A DNA stretch of 64,000 bases from Gemmatimonas sp. (GTDB lineage: Bacteria > Gemmatimonadota > Gemmatimonadetes > Longimicrobiales > Longimicrobiaceae), in contig WHSP01000007.1 of NCBI GenBank assembly GCA_009380025.1, positions 1 through 64,000 on the forward strand, in the 5' to 3' direction. Each line of letters begins with the position of its first letter. Position 1 is the first letter of the stretch. Below the pieces are notes generated by a model. It saw only the letters and a program-made list of their open reading frames with translations, was not told where the DNA came from and searched no databases. Both the position numbers and the translations under genes were made by a program. Of the stretch, positions 48,765-57,470 are shown piece after piece.

Positions 48765-48797
48765 GCCGCGGGCGAACCGCTGCGCCCCGATTGCGCC
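48765..48797 (-). terminator. Rho-independent terminator after gltA
   Basis: On the minus strand CGGGGCGC(A)GCGG pairs with CCGCGGCGCCCCG, followed by TTTCTGTTTATCC. It separates gltA from icd, so icd probably has its own promoter or depends on read-through. Confidence 0.75.
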
Positions 48798-48810
48798 GAT
48801 TGGCGTCCCG

Positions 48811-49947
48811 TCAGCGCTCGGCGATCGGGGCTACCCGGAGCCCCCGCGGCCCGACATAGTCGGCCTTCGGCCGAATGAGGCGGTTGTTCGCGTACTGCTC
48901 GAAGAGGTGTGCCGTCCAGCCGGTCACCCGTGACATCGCGAAGATCGGGGTGAAGAGATCCGTGTCGATCCCCAGTGTCGTATAGACCGAGGCGGAGAAG
49001 AAATCGACGTTCGGGTAGATCTTCTTGCCCGACTTCTCCATCTCGACAGACATCGCCTCGCGTACGCGGTCCGATAGATCGAGCCAACGCGTCTCCTGCC
49101 CGCCCTCCATGATCTGGTCGGCAAGCTCGCGAAGTACGGTCGCCCGGGGGTCCGTCGCCTTGTACACCCGGTGGCCGAACCCCATCACGCGCTCTTTGCG
49201 CTCGAGCGCCTCCTGGACCCACGTCGCCGGGTCCGTTCCGCTCGATTCGATCGCGTCCAGCATCTTCATCACTCGGGTGTTCGCCCCGCCGTGGGCCGCC
49301 CCCTTCAAGGTGCCGATGGCCGAAACGACGGCCGAGTAGATGTCCGAAAGGGTCGCGGCCGTAACGCGGGCAGCGAAGGTCGATGCGTTCATTCCGTGCT
49401 CCGCGTGCAACACCAGGGCGGCGTCGAGGGTGCGGGCGCGGAGCTCCTCCGCCTCCTCGCCGTTCAGCATGTATAGGAAGTTGGCGGCCGTCGATACCCC
49501 GGTCTGAGGGTCAACGGGCTCCCTTCCTTTCCGGATCCGGTCGAATGCGGCGATAATCGTCGGCATCTTCGCCGTGAGCCGGATGGCCTGGCGGCGATTG
49601 GCTTCTGTCGAGTTGTCGTTGGCTTCGGGATCGGTGAGGGCGAGAGCGGAAACGGCGGTCCGGAGGGCGGCCATCGCGTCCGCGTCTTTGGGAAAGCTCC
49701 GGAGAAGCGCGACGACCTCGTCGGAGAGCCCACGCTCCGCATCCAACTCTTGTTTCAACCCATCCAGCTCAGCCTGGTTCGGCAACCGAAGATTCCAGAG
49801 CAGGAAGGCGACTTCCTCGAAGGTCGTGTTTCGAGCCAGGTCGTCGATGTCGTATCCCACATAGATCAGCTCCCCCAGCTCTCCGTTGATCTGACTGAGT
49901 TCCGTCTGACCAATGACGACTCCTTCTAGCCCGGTATTGGTGCTCAT
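48811..49947 (-). CDS. gltA: Citrate synthase
   Basis: 378 residues, the shorter (about 370-residue) bacterial class. GVVIGQTELSQINGELGELI, the His in NASTFAARV-type region (EHGMNASTFAARV), AAHGGANTRVMKML and GFGHRVYKATDPRA are present. It condenses oxaloacetate and acetyl-CoA to citrate. 2-methylcitrate synthase is closely related and cannot be fully excluded. Confidence 0.94.
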   Translation of the reverse strand: MSTNTGLEGVVIGQTELSQINGELGELIYVGYDIDDLARNTTFEEVAFLLWNLRLPNQAELDGLKQELDAERGLSDEVVALLRSFPKDADAMAALRTAVSALALTDPEANDNSTEANRRQAIRLTAKMPTIIAAFDRIRKGREPVDPQTGVSTAANFLYMLNGEEAEELRARTLDAALVLHAEHGMNASTFAARVTAATLSDIYSAVVSAIGTLKGAAHGGANTRVMKMLDAIESSGTDPATWVQEALERKERVMGFGHRVYKATDPRATVLRELADQIMEGGQETRWLDLSDRVREAMSVEMEKSGKKIYPNVDFFSASVYTTLGIDTDLFTPIFAMSRVTGWTAHLFEQYANNRLIRPKADYVGPRGLRVAPIAER

Positions 49948-50334
49948 CTCACTTCCTGGAACCTGGATTCAAGCCCGCATGTGCGAGCCATTGATCAACG
50001 GACGGGGCGGCCGAAAAGGAGAACTGCCCGATCGGACGCAACTACCGATCGGGCGAGAAAAGTGCCGATTTCCGATCAAGATCGTGAGTATAAGCGGCGA
50101 ACGGGGCGGCAGGCAAGAGTGCCTCGACGGACCAACGAACGAGGCTCACGCGGAGACGCGAAGGCGCGAAGACGTAAAGCGAAGATGGATAAAAATGAGG
50201 TCCTCTTCGCGGACTTCGCGCCGTCGCGTGAGCCTAGGCATTTTGCGGTAGAATAACCGGATAGCGGCAAATGTGACCACCATGGTTACGTTGGAAACAG
50301 GCTGGATTCTCACCTGTCAGAGCGAGGTTTGACC
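49948..50334. other. Intergenic region with dispersed repeat
   Basis: No gene supported between the divergent gltA and copper-monooxygenase-like genes. It contains an imperfect inverted repeat at 50142-50235 described separately; promoters for both flanking genes should lie here but I cannot define them. Confidence 0.4.
50142..50235. repeat. Imperfect inverted repeat (CGCGAAGGCGCGAAG type)
   Basis: AGGCTCACGCG (50142-50152) and CGCGTGAGCCT (50225-50235) form a perfect 11-bp outer pair; inner GCGAAGGCGCGAAG and CTTCGCGGACTTCGCGC pair imperfectly. Elements of this composition are frequent dispersed repeats in environmental bacterial genomes. Confidence 0.6.
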
Positions 50335-51630
50335 ATGGCCATCCTGGCGCTCGGCGTCTTTTCGATCCTGCTGGCCCACTCCTCGGCCCAGAGTGCAGTG
50401 GCTCAGCCCGGCGATCCCATCACCTTCGCGCGAGACGTTGCGCCGATCCTCCAGGAGAACTGCCAGGCCTGTCATCGTCCTGGGTCCATCGGGCCGATGT
50501 CGTTGATGACGTACGAGGAAGTCCGCCCCTGGGCACATGTGATCAGGCTTCGGGTCGAGACCCGCACGATGCCGCCCTGGCACATCGACGATGCCGTGGG
50601 CATCGCGAAGTTCCAGAACGACGTCTCGCTGAGCGACGAGGAGATCGATTCGATTGTACGGTGGATCGAGGGCGGTATGGAGCGGGGCGATCCCGCGGAC
50701 CTCCCCAAACCGATCGACTGGCCTGACGGACGCGGGTGGCAGCGGGCCCAGGAGCTCGGTAAGCCCGATCTCGTCATCCGGTCGGACCCGTACACCGTCC
50801 GGGCAAGCGGTCAGGATCAATGGTGGAGTCCGGTGGTGGAAACCGGTCTCCATGAGTCCCGCTACGTCCGCGCGATCGAGCTGAAGCCCTCCGACCCCCT
50901 CGGCAATCGAGTGACCCATCATGTTATGCTGTTTACCCTGCACGACGGTCGGCAGGAGCTGTTGACCGAGTGGGCGATGGGGAAGGTCGGCGAAGTCATG
51001 CCCGCAGAGACCGGGCGCCTCATCGAAGCCGGCTCCGAAATCAGGTGGGACATACACTACTCTCCCATCGGCCAAGAGGTGCCTGACGACCGTGTCGAGC
51101 TCGCACTCTGGTTCCATCCGGAAGGGTACGAGCCGGAGTATCGCAACGCATTGGAGCTCTTCCGAGCGGAGCCGATGGACGGGCGGCCGCGCGGAGCAGC
51201 CATCGACATCCAACCCGGCGAGGTCCGGACGGTCCAGGGCATCCATCGATTGGAACAGCCGGTTAGGATCGAAAGCTTCCAGCCCCACATGCACTTGAGG
51301 GGTCGGGAGATGACACTCGAGGTGATCTATCCGGATGGCCGGCGGGAAATCCTCAGTCGCATCGATCGCTTCCACCACAACTGGCAGATCAGCTACCGGT
51401 ACGCCGAGGAGGTGATGCCTCTGTTACCGGCCGGGTCCAGGCTCGTCCTCACAGCAGTGCACGACAACAGCGAGCAGAACCCGAACAACCCCGACCCGTC
51501 GCAATGGGTGGGTTTCGGGCGTCGTACAGTAGACGAGATGGCCCACGCCTGGATTGGGATCACCCATCTCGATCAGGAGGGGTACGAGCGGCTTCTCCGT
51601 GAACGGGAAGCGAAGGCGACCAGCCGTTAA
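50335..51630 (+). CDS. Secreted cytochrome c-like/copper type II ascorbate-dependent monooxygenase-like protein
   Basis: About 431 residues from MAILALGVFSILLAHSSAQS, a signal peptide; GAGG seven bases upstream of this ATG supports it over a TTG at 50329. Residues about 28-90 form a planctomycete-type cytochrome c-like domain with CQACH, covalent heme site (RDVAPILQENCQACHRPG). The rest resembles the C-terminal copper-monooxygenase fold, with VTHHVMLFTLHD and FQPHMHLRGREM supplying metal His and Met. Activity and substrate unknown; extracytoplasmic by inference. Confidence 0.75.
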   Translation: MAILALGVFSILLAHSSAQSAVAQPGDPITFARDVAPILQENCQACHRPGSIGPMSLMTYEEVRPWAHVIRLRVETRTMPPWHIDDAVGIAKFQNDVSLSDEEIDSIVRWIEGGMERGDPADLPKPIDWPDGRGWQRAQELGKPDLVIRSDPYTVRASGQDQWWSPVVETGLHESRYVRAIELKPSDPLGNRVTHHVMLFTLHDGRQELLTEWAMGKVGEVMPAETGRLIEAGSEIRWDIHYSPIGQEVPDDRVELALWFHPEGYEPEYRNALELFRAEPMDGRPRGAAIDIQPGEVRTVQGIHRLEQPVRIESFQPHMHLRGREMTLEVIYPDGRREILSRIDRFHHNWQISYRYAEEVMPLLPAGSRLVLTAVHDNSEQNPNNPDPSQWVGFGRRTVDEMAHAWIGITHLDQEGYERLLREREAKATSR

Positions 51631-51836
51631 GCGGCAACCGAGAGCTCGTGCATCGCCCGGTTGCTTCAGCGGGGAGGGGGCGATAAGATCCAAATTCGGC
51701 TTCTTTTGTTTACCACCCCTTGTGACACTCGGTCTCCACCTCCTCCTGCTGACGGCCCACGCCACAGCGTCGCCCGCTGGCACCAGCATCACCACAGCGA
51801 AGCCTCTTCTCACTCAACCCTCCGGAGGGACGCCTC

Positions 51837-52445
51837 ATGCGCGCTGGCTTACGATTCTTCCGACTCGTTCCGCTCTCCGCCGTTCTTCTCGCCTGTAGCG
51901 ACACGTCAGGTCCATCGGATAACGGTCCGCCGGACGGACTCATTACCATCAGCGGAACCATCGACAATCGGACGGAGGCCACTATCCCTGAGAACACCAG
52001 GCTTCTGCTCGTATGGGGAGTTAGCGCGACATCCCCCGACTACACCTATGTGTTCGGCGAAGGGACGATCGATCGCAACAACGGTACGTTCGAGCTCGTC
52101 CTGGAGGAACCTCCTCCAAGTGCCGCTTTGAACGCCGACGCGCTCGGCGTTGGTGTTATCGCGGCAACCACCAACACCACCGTAAGCACAGGGGACGACA
52201 TCGAAATCGTGCCGCCCTCAGAGATCGTCGGTGCGACGGGTTGCTGCGGAGTGATCTACGTGAAGGACTCGAACGTCGCTACTACCGTGCGGCCATGGGC
52301 GGAGGCGTTCGCCCCTGGATACACGGTGGGCGTGGGTGAGGACGTGCCCGGCAGCAGTTACGACAAGTTCGTACCGGCCGATGCCTCGGACGTGGTGCTC
52401 ATCATCGACGAGGTGACCAACATCGAGCTGGTCAACTGGTCGTAG
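51837..52445 (+). CDS. Hypothetical lipoprotein
   Basis: 202 residues. Signal MRAGLRFFRLVPLSAVLLAC ends in a lipobox Cys near 20. The mature part (DGLITISGTIDNRTEATIPE, RLLLVWGVSATSPDYTYVFG) looks beta-rich; a CCG block (TGCCGVIYVKD) is notable. I recognise no family. It stands alone between the cytochrome/copper protein and the vapBC pair. Confidence 0.65.
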   Translation: MRAGLRFFRLVPLSAVLLACSDTSGPSDNGPPDGLITISGTIDNRTEATIPENTRLLLVWGVSATSPDYTYVFGEGTIDRNNGTFELVLEEPPPSAALNADALGVGVIAATTNTTVSTGDDIEIVPPSEIVGATGCCGVIYVKDSNVATTVRPWAEAFAPGYTVGVGEDVPGSSYDKFVPADASDVVLIIDEVTNIELVNWS

Positions 52446-52703
52446 GGAGCGGCTTACGCCGTCGACGTGTCTCGGGAATCGCCCTGGCGTCTCCCGATTC
52501 GTATGGGAGTCGGCTGGCTTTTGGGCGGATGGACACGCGGACGTCGGCGGCTCGGATCTGCACGGGTTGATGCTGTCTGGCGGTCTTCGCTTTTGACTAT
52601 CGAATCGATCGATATCCCCCTGCCGTTCGGCTTCCTTGATATCATCTTGCATCTTTTGTGGATTTACGGATCGACCCAACAGGGCTATCTGTTAGGAGAG
52701 CAC

Positions 52704-52919
52704 GTGTCTATAAGAAAAACGAGCATCGAGATAGACGGCGGCCTTCTTGAGGAGGTGCGTCGAGTACTAGGGACGCGGACACTCAGGGAAACCGTAGAAC
52801 AGGCGTTCCTCGCCGTGCTGCGTGAACGGGCCCGTCGCGAGGAGATCGAGGCGCTCAGTTCAATGGATGGCATGGATCTCGACGACCCTGAAGTCATGGC
52901 GTCGGCGTGGCGAGATTGA
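52704..52919 (+). CDS. VapB-type antitoxin
   Basis: 71 residues from the GTG at 52704, which has AGGAG about six bases upstream; the long frame to 52467 is not supported. MSIRKTSIEIDGGLLEEVRR and VLGTRTLRETVEQAFLAVL fit the VapB ribbon-helix-helix start and RARREEIEALSSMDGMDL the toxin-neutralising tail. It should repress its own operon and bind VapC. The toxin gene directly downstream is interrupted. Confidence 0.8.
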   Translation: MSIRKTSIEIDGGLLEEVRRVLGTRTLRETVEQAFLAVLRERARREEIEALSSMDGMDLDDPEVMASAWRD

Positions 52920-53329
52920 GCGCGCGATAGCTGGTCGACAAGAGCGCACTGGCTCGGATGCCCATGACACGTGTGCATGAGCGACTGGCGCCGATCATTG
53001 CTGCGGGAGAGGCGGCTAGCTGCGCGTTGGTCGATCTCGAAGTGCTCTTCAGTGCGCGGAATGCGAGGGAATACGAGCGGATTCGTTCGAGGCGAGAATT
53101 GTCATACCTGCACGTGCCGAACAGCGACGCGATCCTGAATCGCGCGATCGAGGTACAGGGGAAGCTCGCAAAGCGCGGCCAACACCGTATCCCGATTCCC
53201 GATCTGATCATCGCCGCAGCGGCCGAGTCCGCCGGGCTCACGGTCCTGCACTACGACGCGGATTTCGATCTGATCGCAGCGGTTACATCCCAGCCAGTCG
53301 AGTGGCTCGTTCCTCGCGGGACCGTATAG
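52916..53329 (+). pseudogene. VapC-family PIN toxin with in-frame amber codon
   Basis: From a TTG at 52916, overlapping the vapB stop by four bases, the frame reads MSAR, then TAG (52928-52930), then LVDKSALARMPMTRVHERLA and continues to 53329. The PIN acidic residues are kept downstream: Asp in LVDKSAL, Glu in LVDLEVLFSAR, Asp in IPIPDLIIAA and near LTVLHYDADFD. In relatives the TAG position is usually Tyr. Starting at the ATG at 52958 loses the first catalytic Asp. Expression would need suppression or a non-standard start, so it is called a probable pseudogene. Confidence 0.72.
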
Positions 53330-53388
53330 CAGTCGCCTAATCGGTAGGTCATGGCTCTTCGCATTCAAGAGCGGCTGAGCCACGGCGG

Positions 53389-53529
53389 CTAGAGGCCGAA
53401 CCGAAGAGCGCCTTCGGGGCCGCGGGTGAACTTGAACGCCCACCGCCCTGCTCCAAGCCCTCGACCCCGCCGGGGTCCTCGATGACTCCGTCCACGGTGA
53501 TGAACTGCGAAACGACGACCTTTGCCCAT
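53389..53529 (-). pseudogene. Dihydrofolate reductase-like (RibD C-terminal) N-terminal fragment
   Basis: A 47-codon remnant after the permease pseudogene. Correcting one extra G near the ATG (53529) and one missing G near 53437-53440 gives MAKVVVSQFITVDGVIEDPG and ...GGWAFKFTRGPEGALRFG, a clear start of the RibD-C/dihydrofolate reductase family (MGKVVVSQFVTLDG in relatives). GGGGGAG precedes the ATG. The rest of the gene is absent and the frame ends in TAG. Confidence 0.6.
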
Positions 53530-55028
53530 GACCACGCTCCCCCGGTTTTGCGTTGGTGCCGATGAACGATAGGCGTTTCGATCCGTCATCTGAGCGGCGA
53601 AGGCCGCTCGGTCGGAACCCTCCGCGTAGCGACTATCCGGTAGGTAGACCTCGAAGGTGAGCAGGCCCTCAGGCTCGAACCCGGGGTCGACTTCCTGGAG
53701 TATCGAAAGGCTACGCAGCAGTAGCCCCGCGCCGACGATGAGGATCACGGAGAGTGCTACCTCCGAGATCACCAGGAGCCGGCGGAGGCGCTGGCGACCG
53801 GCGGCGGCCGTCGAGCGCTGTCCACCGTCCCGGAGCGATTCCGCCATCGCGCGCTGCGTCAGGTGGATCAATGGCGCGATGCCAAAGATCAGGCCGGTCA
53901 GCACGGCCACACCCAGGGTGAAGACGAGGACCGGCGGATCCAGCGTGACGGAGTCGGCGCGGGGAATGCTACCCGGGCTCGTCGCCAGCAGTGCACGTAG
54001 CCCCAGCTGACCGAGCAGGAGCCCGGCGGTACCACCGGCGGTTGCCAGAACCGCGCTCTCCGTCAGGAACTGGCGCAGCAACCGCCGTCGACCCGCACCC
54101 ATCGCCGCACGAACCGCGATCTCCTTCTGCCGGCCCTCCGCGCGGGCGAGCAGCAGGTTAGCGACGTTCGCGCAGGCGATCAGCAGCACGAGGGCCCACA
54201 GCCCCCAGCAGGATGAGGAGTGCTGGACGGACGCCCCCCACGACTTCCTCCCGCAGGCTCTTCACCACGATGGCGTGCGTCGAATCGTTGGGCACGTGAG
54301 TGTTGGGCGCGATATCGCTCCAGCTCCCGAGGAGTATCTCCATCTCGCTGCGGGCTTGCTCCAGGGTAACTCCGGGAGCGAGCCGCCCGACCAGGTTGAG
54401 GAAGTGCGACCCACGGTTGGTGGGATTCCCCCCGATCGCCGCTGGCGTCCACACGTCCACACCCGCCTCCTCCACGTCGAACCCCTCCGGCATCACCCCA
54501 ACCAGGGTCCCGAGCGTGCCATTCAACTCGATGCCACGACCCACGATAGAAGGGTCGCCGCCGAAGGCGCTTCGCCAGAGCCGATGGGAGATGACGGCGA
54601 CGGGCTCGCCACCCGGCACGTCCTCTTCGGCGACGAACGCGCGCCCCAGCTCCGCCGGAACCCCAAGCGTGGGAAACAGCTCGGCCGTCGCGATAGCCGC
54701 CACCACGCGGACGGTTCGTCGATTCCCGACAGGCTGACGGACCCCGTGCGCCACGCTCCGATCGAAGAGAATGATCGGGTGCTCTGCTGAAGGTCACGAT
54801 ACTCGGGCGGCGAGATCCAGAACTCGTCGAAGCCGAGCGTCGGGAACTGACTGTGGATGAAGGCCAGCCGATCGGGGTCGCGAAAGTCGAGCGGCTTCAG
54901 CAGAACGGTGTTTACGACGCTGAAGATCGCGCTGTTCGCGTCGATGCCGAGCGCCAGCGTCAGCACAGCCACAGTCTGAAGCCGGGGCTCCTCAACAGTG
55001 TGCGGATCGTGTAGCGGAGATCCTGCAT
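53530..55028 (-). pseudogene. Frameshifted and 3'-truncated ADOP-type ABC permease
   Basis: Reading from the ATG at 55028, MQDLRYTIRTLLRSPGF leads into a shift near 54974; TVAVLTLALGIDANSAIFSV continues in the next frame until about 54760, then GVPAELGRAFVAEEDV and later GGVRPALLILLG in a third, and after another shift near 54185 LVLLIACANVANLLLARAEG and VISEVALSVILIVGAGLLLR. About 500 of the usual 800 residues remain; the second half is missing, replaced by the reductase-like fragment. It is a paralogue of the intact permease at 23306-25726. Confidence 0.85.
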
Positions 55029-55194
55029 CAAGGTGATCAATGGAGACGCTCCTGAGTAGACGTGGCGAGCAGGCGGTGACGCGGTCGCATGAGGTCGGCG
55101 CAAATGCTGAATATTTGCATCCGCGTCGGGGGGCGTCAACCTCTTGTGTACGGACGGTCGCGCCGGATCAGCAACGCGGATCGTGCCTCCATGC

Positions 55195-55223
55195 TTGACG
55201 ACGATTACGCCTTCCGGTAGCCT
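55195..55223 (+). promoter_or_regulatory. Possible sigma-70-type promoter for the MNT/HEPN pair
   Basis: TTGACG (55195-55200) and TAGCCT (55218-55223) are separated by 17 bases, about 50 bp before the nucleotidyltransferase start. The match is modest. Confidence 0.3.
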
Positions 55224-55275
55224 GCCAGTGAGACTTCTCGTCCCCTTTCGAGGTGGCCTGGCGGAGGGCTCGACA

Positions 55276-55620
55276 ATGCTTTACGAGAGGACGCCCTATG
55301 ACGAATGCCGTTCGCGCCGCGAGATAGGTGAGACACGCGCGGTCCTGGAGCGCGAGTACGGTAAGTGGCTCGATCGCGTCGTGCTTTTCGGATCTCAGGC
55401 TCGGGGGGACGCGACCTCTGACTCAGACATCGACCTTCTCGTAGTTCTGCGGCGAGAGGTCGTCGCAAGTGAGGAGGTTGCCCGGATGAGTCGTCATCTT
55501 GCAGATATCTCCCTTCGACACGACGTCGTAGCGAGCTGTGTCTTCGTCTCGGATGAGCGGTTCCAGAATGGGGCAAGTCCCTTTCTGATGAATGTTCGTC
55601 GCGAGGGAGTCGCGGCGTGA
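55276..55620 (+). CDS. MNT-type nucleotidyltransferase (MNT/HEPN system)
   Basis: About 114 residues from MLYERTPYDECRSRREIGE. VVLFGSQARGDATSDSDID has the GSx10DxD nucleotidyltransferase motif with both metal Asp. In MntA/HepT-like pairs this protein neutralises the HEPN partner, sometimes by adenylylating it. The open frame extends to 55144, but the family start is at this Met. It overlaps the HEPN gene by four bases (GTGA). Confidence 0.88.
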   Translation: MLYERTPYDECRSRREIGETRAVLEREYGKWLDRVVLFGSQARGDATSDSDIDLLVVLRREVVASEEVARMSRHLADISLRHDVVASCVFVSDERFQNGASPFLMNVRREGVAA

Positions 55621-56006
55621 CGTCAGAGCAGGAGGCACTAATCGCGAAGGCGGAGCGAAGTCTGGCGGCGGCGAAGACATTGCACGCGGAAAAGCATCCC
55701 GACTTCGCCATATCTCGATTGTATTACGCGATGTTCTATCTTGCCGAGGCGCTTCTTCTGGGTGACGGTCTCACTTTCTCCAGGCACTCTGCGGTAATCG
55801 CGGCATTCGGCAAGCACTTCGCGAAGACCGCGAGGCTTCCGGCCGAGTACCACCTGTTCCTCAGAGAAGCCCAGGACATGCGGAATCTCGGCGACTACGA
55901 TACGGGAGCGACGCTCACCGAGGCTGATTCAGCTGAGCAGCTGCGGCGCGCCGACGACTTTCTTCAGGTAGCGCAGCGGTTTTTGGACGACATGTCCAAG
56001 CGGTGA
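55617..56006 (+). CDS. HEPN domain protein (UPF0332 type)
   Basis: 129 residues from a GTG overlapping the nucleotidyltransferase stop. FAISRLYYAMFYLAEALLLG and SRHSAVIAAFGKHFAKTARL are the HEPN/UPF0332 signature, and NLGDYDTGATLTEADSAEQL the C-terminal helix. The Arg of the catalytic Rx4-6H motif is present, but the His is Tyr (RLYYAMFY), a substitution found in some relatives. Probably the toxin or effector half of an MNT/HEPN module, activity unproven. Confidence 0.85.
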   Translation: MTSEQEALIAKAERSLAAAKTLHAEKHPDFAISRLYYAMFYLAEALLLGDGLTFSRHSAVIAAFGKHFAKTARLPAEYHLFLREAQDMRNLGDYDTGATLTEADSAEQLRRADDFLQVAQRFLDDMSKR

Positions 56007-56502
56007 TTTTTCGCGCTCCGAAAGATCAGCGGAGCGATCCGCCGCTCCCGCCCTCGGTGTCCGGATACGGACAACCGTTTCCCGCAGTGAACAAGCGCAG
56101 ACAGGAGCGAGTCAACGCCTCCTTCCGCGTAACGCATTGCTTCATCGACTGTTGCGGCAGTGCCCGCGACGCGACACTTCGTCCTTTGAAGGCCCCTCCA
56201 TCGAAGCGCAGCGGCCACCGGCGCGCCCTCTCGGAGTCCGGGGCACTCGGCGGGCGCGGCCCCTTGCGGATATGGCCGCTGCACACTGACAGCACCAGAC
56301 CACCGTTCTTGGACCGGACTCAACCTTCGTGTGTTATATTTTCGGGATGTTTTGGCACGCACGTCGTGCCAGCGACCGCTCGAGATCAGCCTTTATCACT
56401 GCTTGGGGTCATGAAGTTTGACGATGTGTAACGCGCCTGAAAACCTAGATTCTGTGCTTCCATCGCTACGCCAGCTCGCTCAGTAGTGGCGCCTTCCCGC
56501 CC
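56007..56502. other. Apparently non-coding stretch
   Basis: Open frames on both strands here show no family or codon signal. A TGGCACG-CACGT-CGTGCCA dyad at 56353-56371 is described separately, with TTATATT about 20 bases before it. I looked for integron attC features and could not support any. Confidence 0.4.
56353..56371. promoter_or_regulatory. Operator-like dyad
   Basis: TGGCACG and CGTGCCA are perfect inverted arms around five bases. TGTGTTATATTTTCGG just upstream (about 56331-56346) is AT-rich like a -10 region. Confidence 0.3.
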
Positions 56503-56886
56503 ATGAAGCGCCTCGCGCACTGTGCCTTGAGCCGATGGCTCTCGCTGCTCGCACTTGCTTGTGCGATGCAGTCAGCGTCGCTTGCGCCGAGTACTGAGCG
56601 AGCACGAGAGGCGAAGATTGGTGCGGTCCTCCCATACCCCTTCGCCGAAGCGGTCCGCCCGGAAACCGGGCCGGTGGAGCTCTCGAATGAGGGGCGCGGC
56701 CCGAACGCCTCCACGTCGCAAGGTTCCGGAGATACTGGAGCCGTGCCGATACCGCCCGGTGCGGGCGGACCGACCCAACAGTACCGGCAGACTGTTTCCC
56801 CACTTCGACCGGGACACGTCCTGGTCATTCGCCCTTTCGCCGAGCGTCTTCCCTACTACGCCACCGCCCCGCCGCTCGAGTCGTAG
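56503..56886 (+). CDS. Possible secreted protein, unrecognised
   Basis: 127 codons. MKRLAHCALSRWLSLLALAC has a signal-like hydrophobic core, and the rest is Pro/Gly-rich with no motif. No clear ribosome-binding site; overlapping frames are equally open. It could be real or chance. Confidence 0.3.
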   Translation: MKRLAHCALSRWLSLLALACAMQSASLAPSTERAREAKIGAVLPYPFAEAVRPETGPVELSNEGRGPNASTSQGSGDTGAVPIPPGAGGPTQQYRQTVSPLRPGHVLVIRPFAERLPYYATAPPLES

Positions 56887-56986
56887 CACTCCTTCTCAGA
56901 TCCTTACGAATCGGACAGGACGGGCGCTCGCGAGCGGTCGCATCCTGTTCTCATCCGCATGCGGCCAAGCGCCGCAAGGGGAAGCC

Positions 56987-57190
56987 ATGCTCGTTTTCGC
57001 CGTTGCACTACAGGCGGAGGCTTGGCAGTGGATTCAGGGCAATTGGGTGTCGGTCGTGGTGATGCTCGGGATGATTGGCCTGATCGTAGTCCTAGGCCTG
57101 TTGGCCCTCGCTCCGGATCCGCCATCCGACGAGCCGGAGATTTCAAAGCGCGACCGGAAGGATCGAGGGCCAGATGTGAAATCGAGGTGA
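56987..57190 (+). CDS. Small single-helix membrane protein
   Basis: 67 residues from the ATG at 56987 with AAGGGGA six bases upstream. WIQGNWVSVVVMLGMIGLIV continues into one membrane helix, followed by a charged tail (KRDRKDRGPD). A strong hairpin follows the stop, so it is probably its own short transcription unit. Function unknown. Confidence 0.55.
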   Translation: MLVFAVALQAEAWQWIQGNWVSVVVMLGMIGLIVVLGLLALAPDPPSDEPEISKRDRKDRGPDVKSR

Positions 57191-57215
57191 ACGCCATCTG
57201 AATGACGCTAAGCTG

Positions 57216-57255
57216 CTACCCTGCCTTCCCATCCGTCACTGGGGAGGCAGGGTAG
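57216..57255 (+). terminator. Strong hairpin after small membrane protein gene
   Basis: CTACCCTGCCTTCCC pairs with GGGGAGGCAGGGTAG (15 bp, one G-T pair) around a 10-base loop. Only TAATTTCG follows, so it is a good stem with a short T tract. Confidence 0.65.
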
Positions 57256-57470
57256 TAATTTCGAAAATTCTCTTCTCAGGAATCGACCCGACTGCAGGCG
57301 ACCAGAAGCAGTGACGTATTGGGTCTCCATCTTGATTCGACAGTGTACCCGGTCCGTTGTTTGACACCGGCCGTGTATCGTGGAAGCTTTGTCCGGTATC
57401 GACAGACGTTCCAGACGTATCTCCACTTCTGCGTCCGGTCCCGACGAACGGCTCACTCCGATCATAGCCC

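Noticed and set aside
52467-52703. Longer N terminus for VapB
   Set aside because: No family sequence before 52704, and a good ribosome-binding site lies exactly before the GTG there.
56007-56502. Possible integron attC or cassette
   Set aside because: I looked for paired GTTRRRY-type core sites flanking a gene and found none; no integrase is present.
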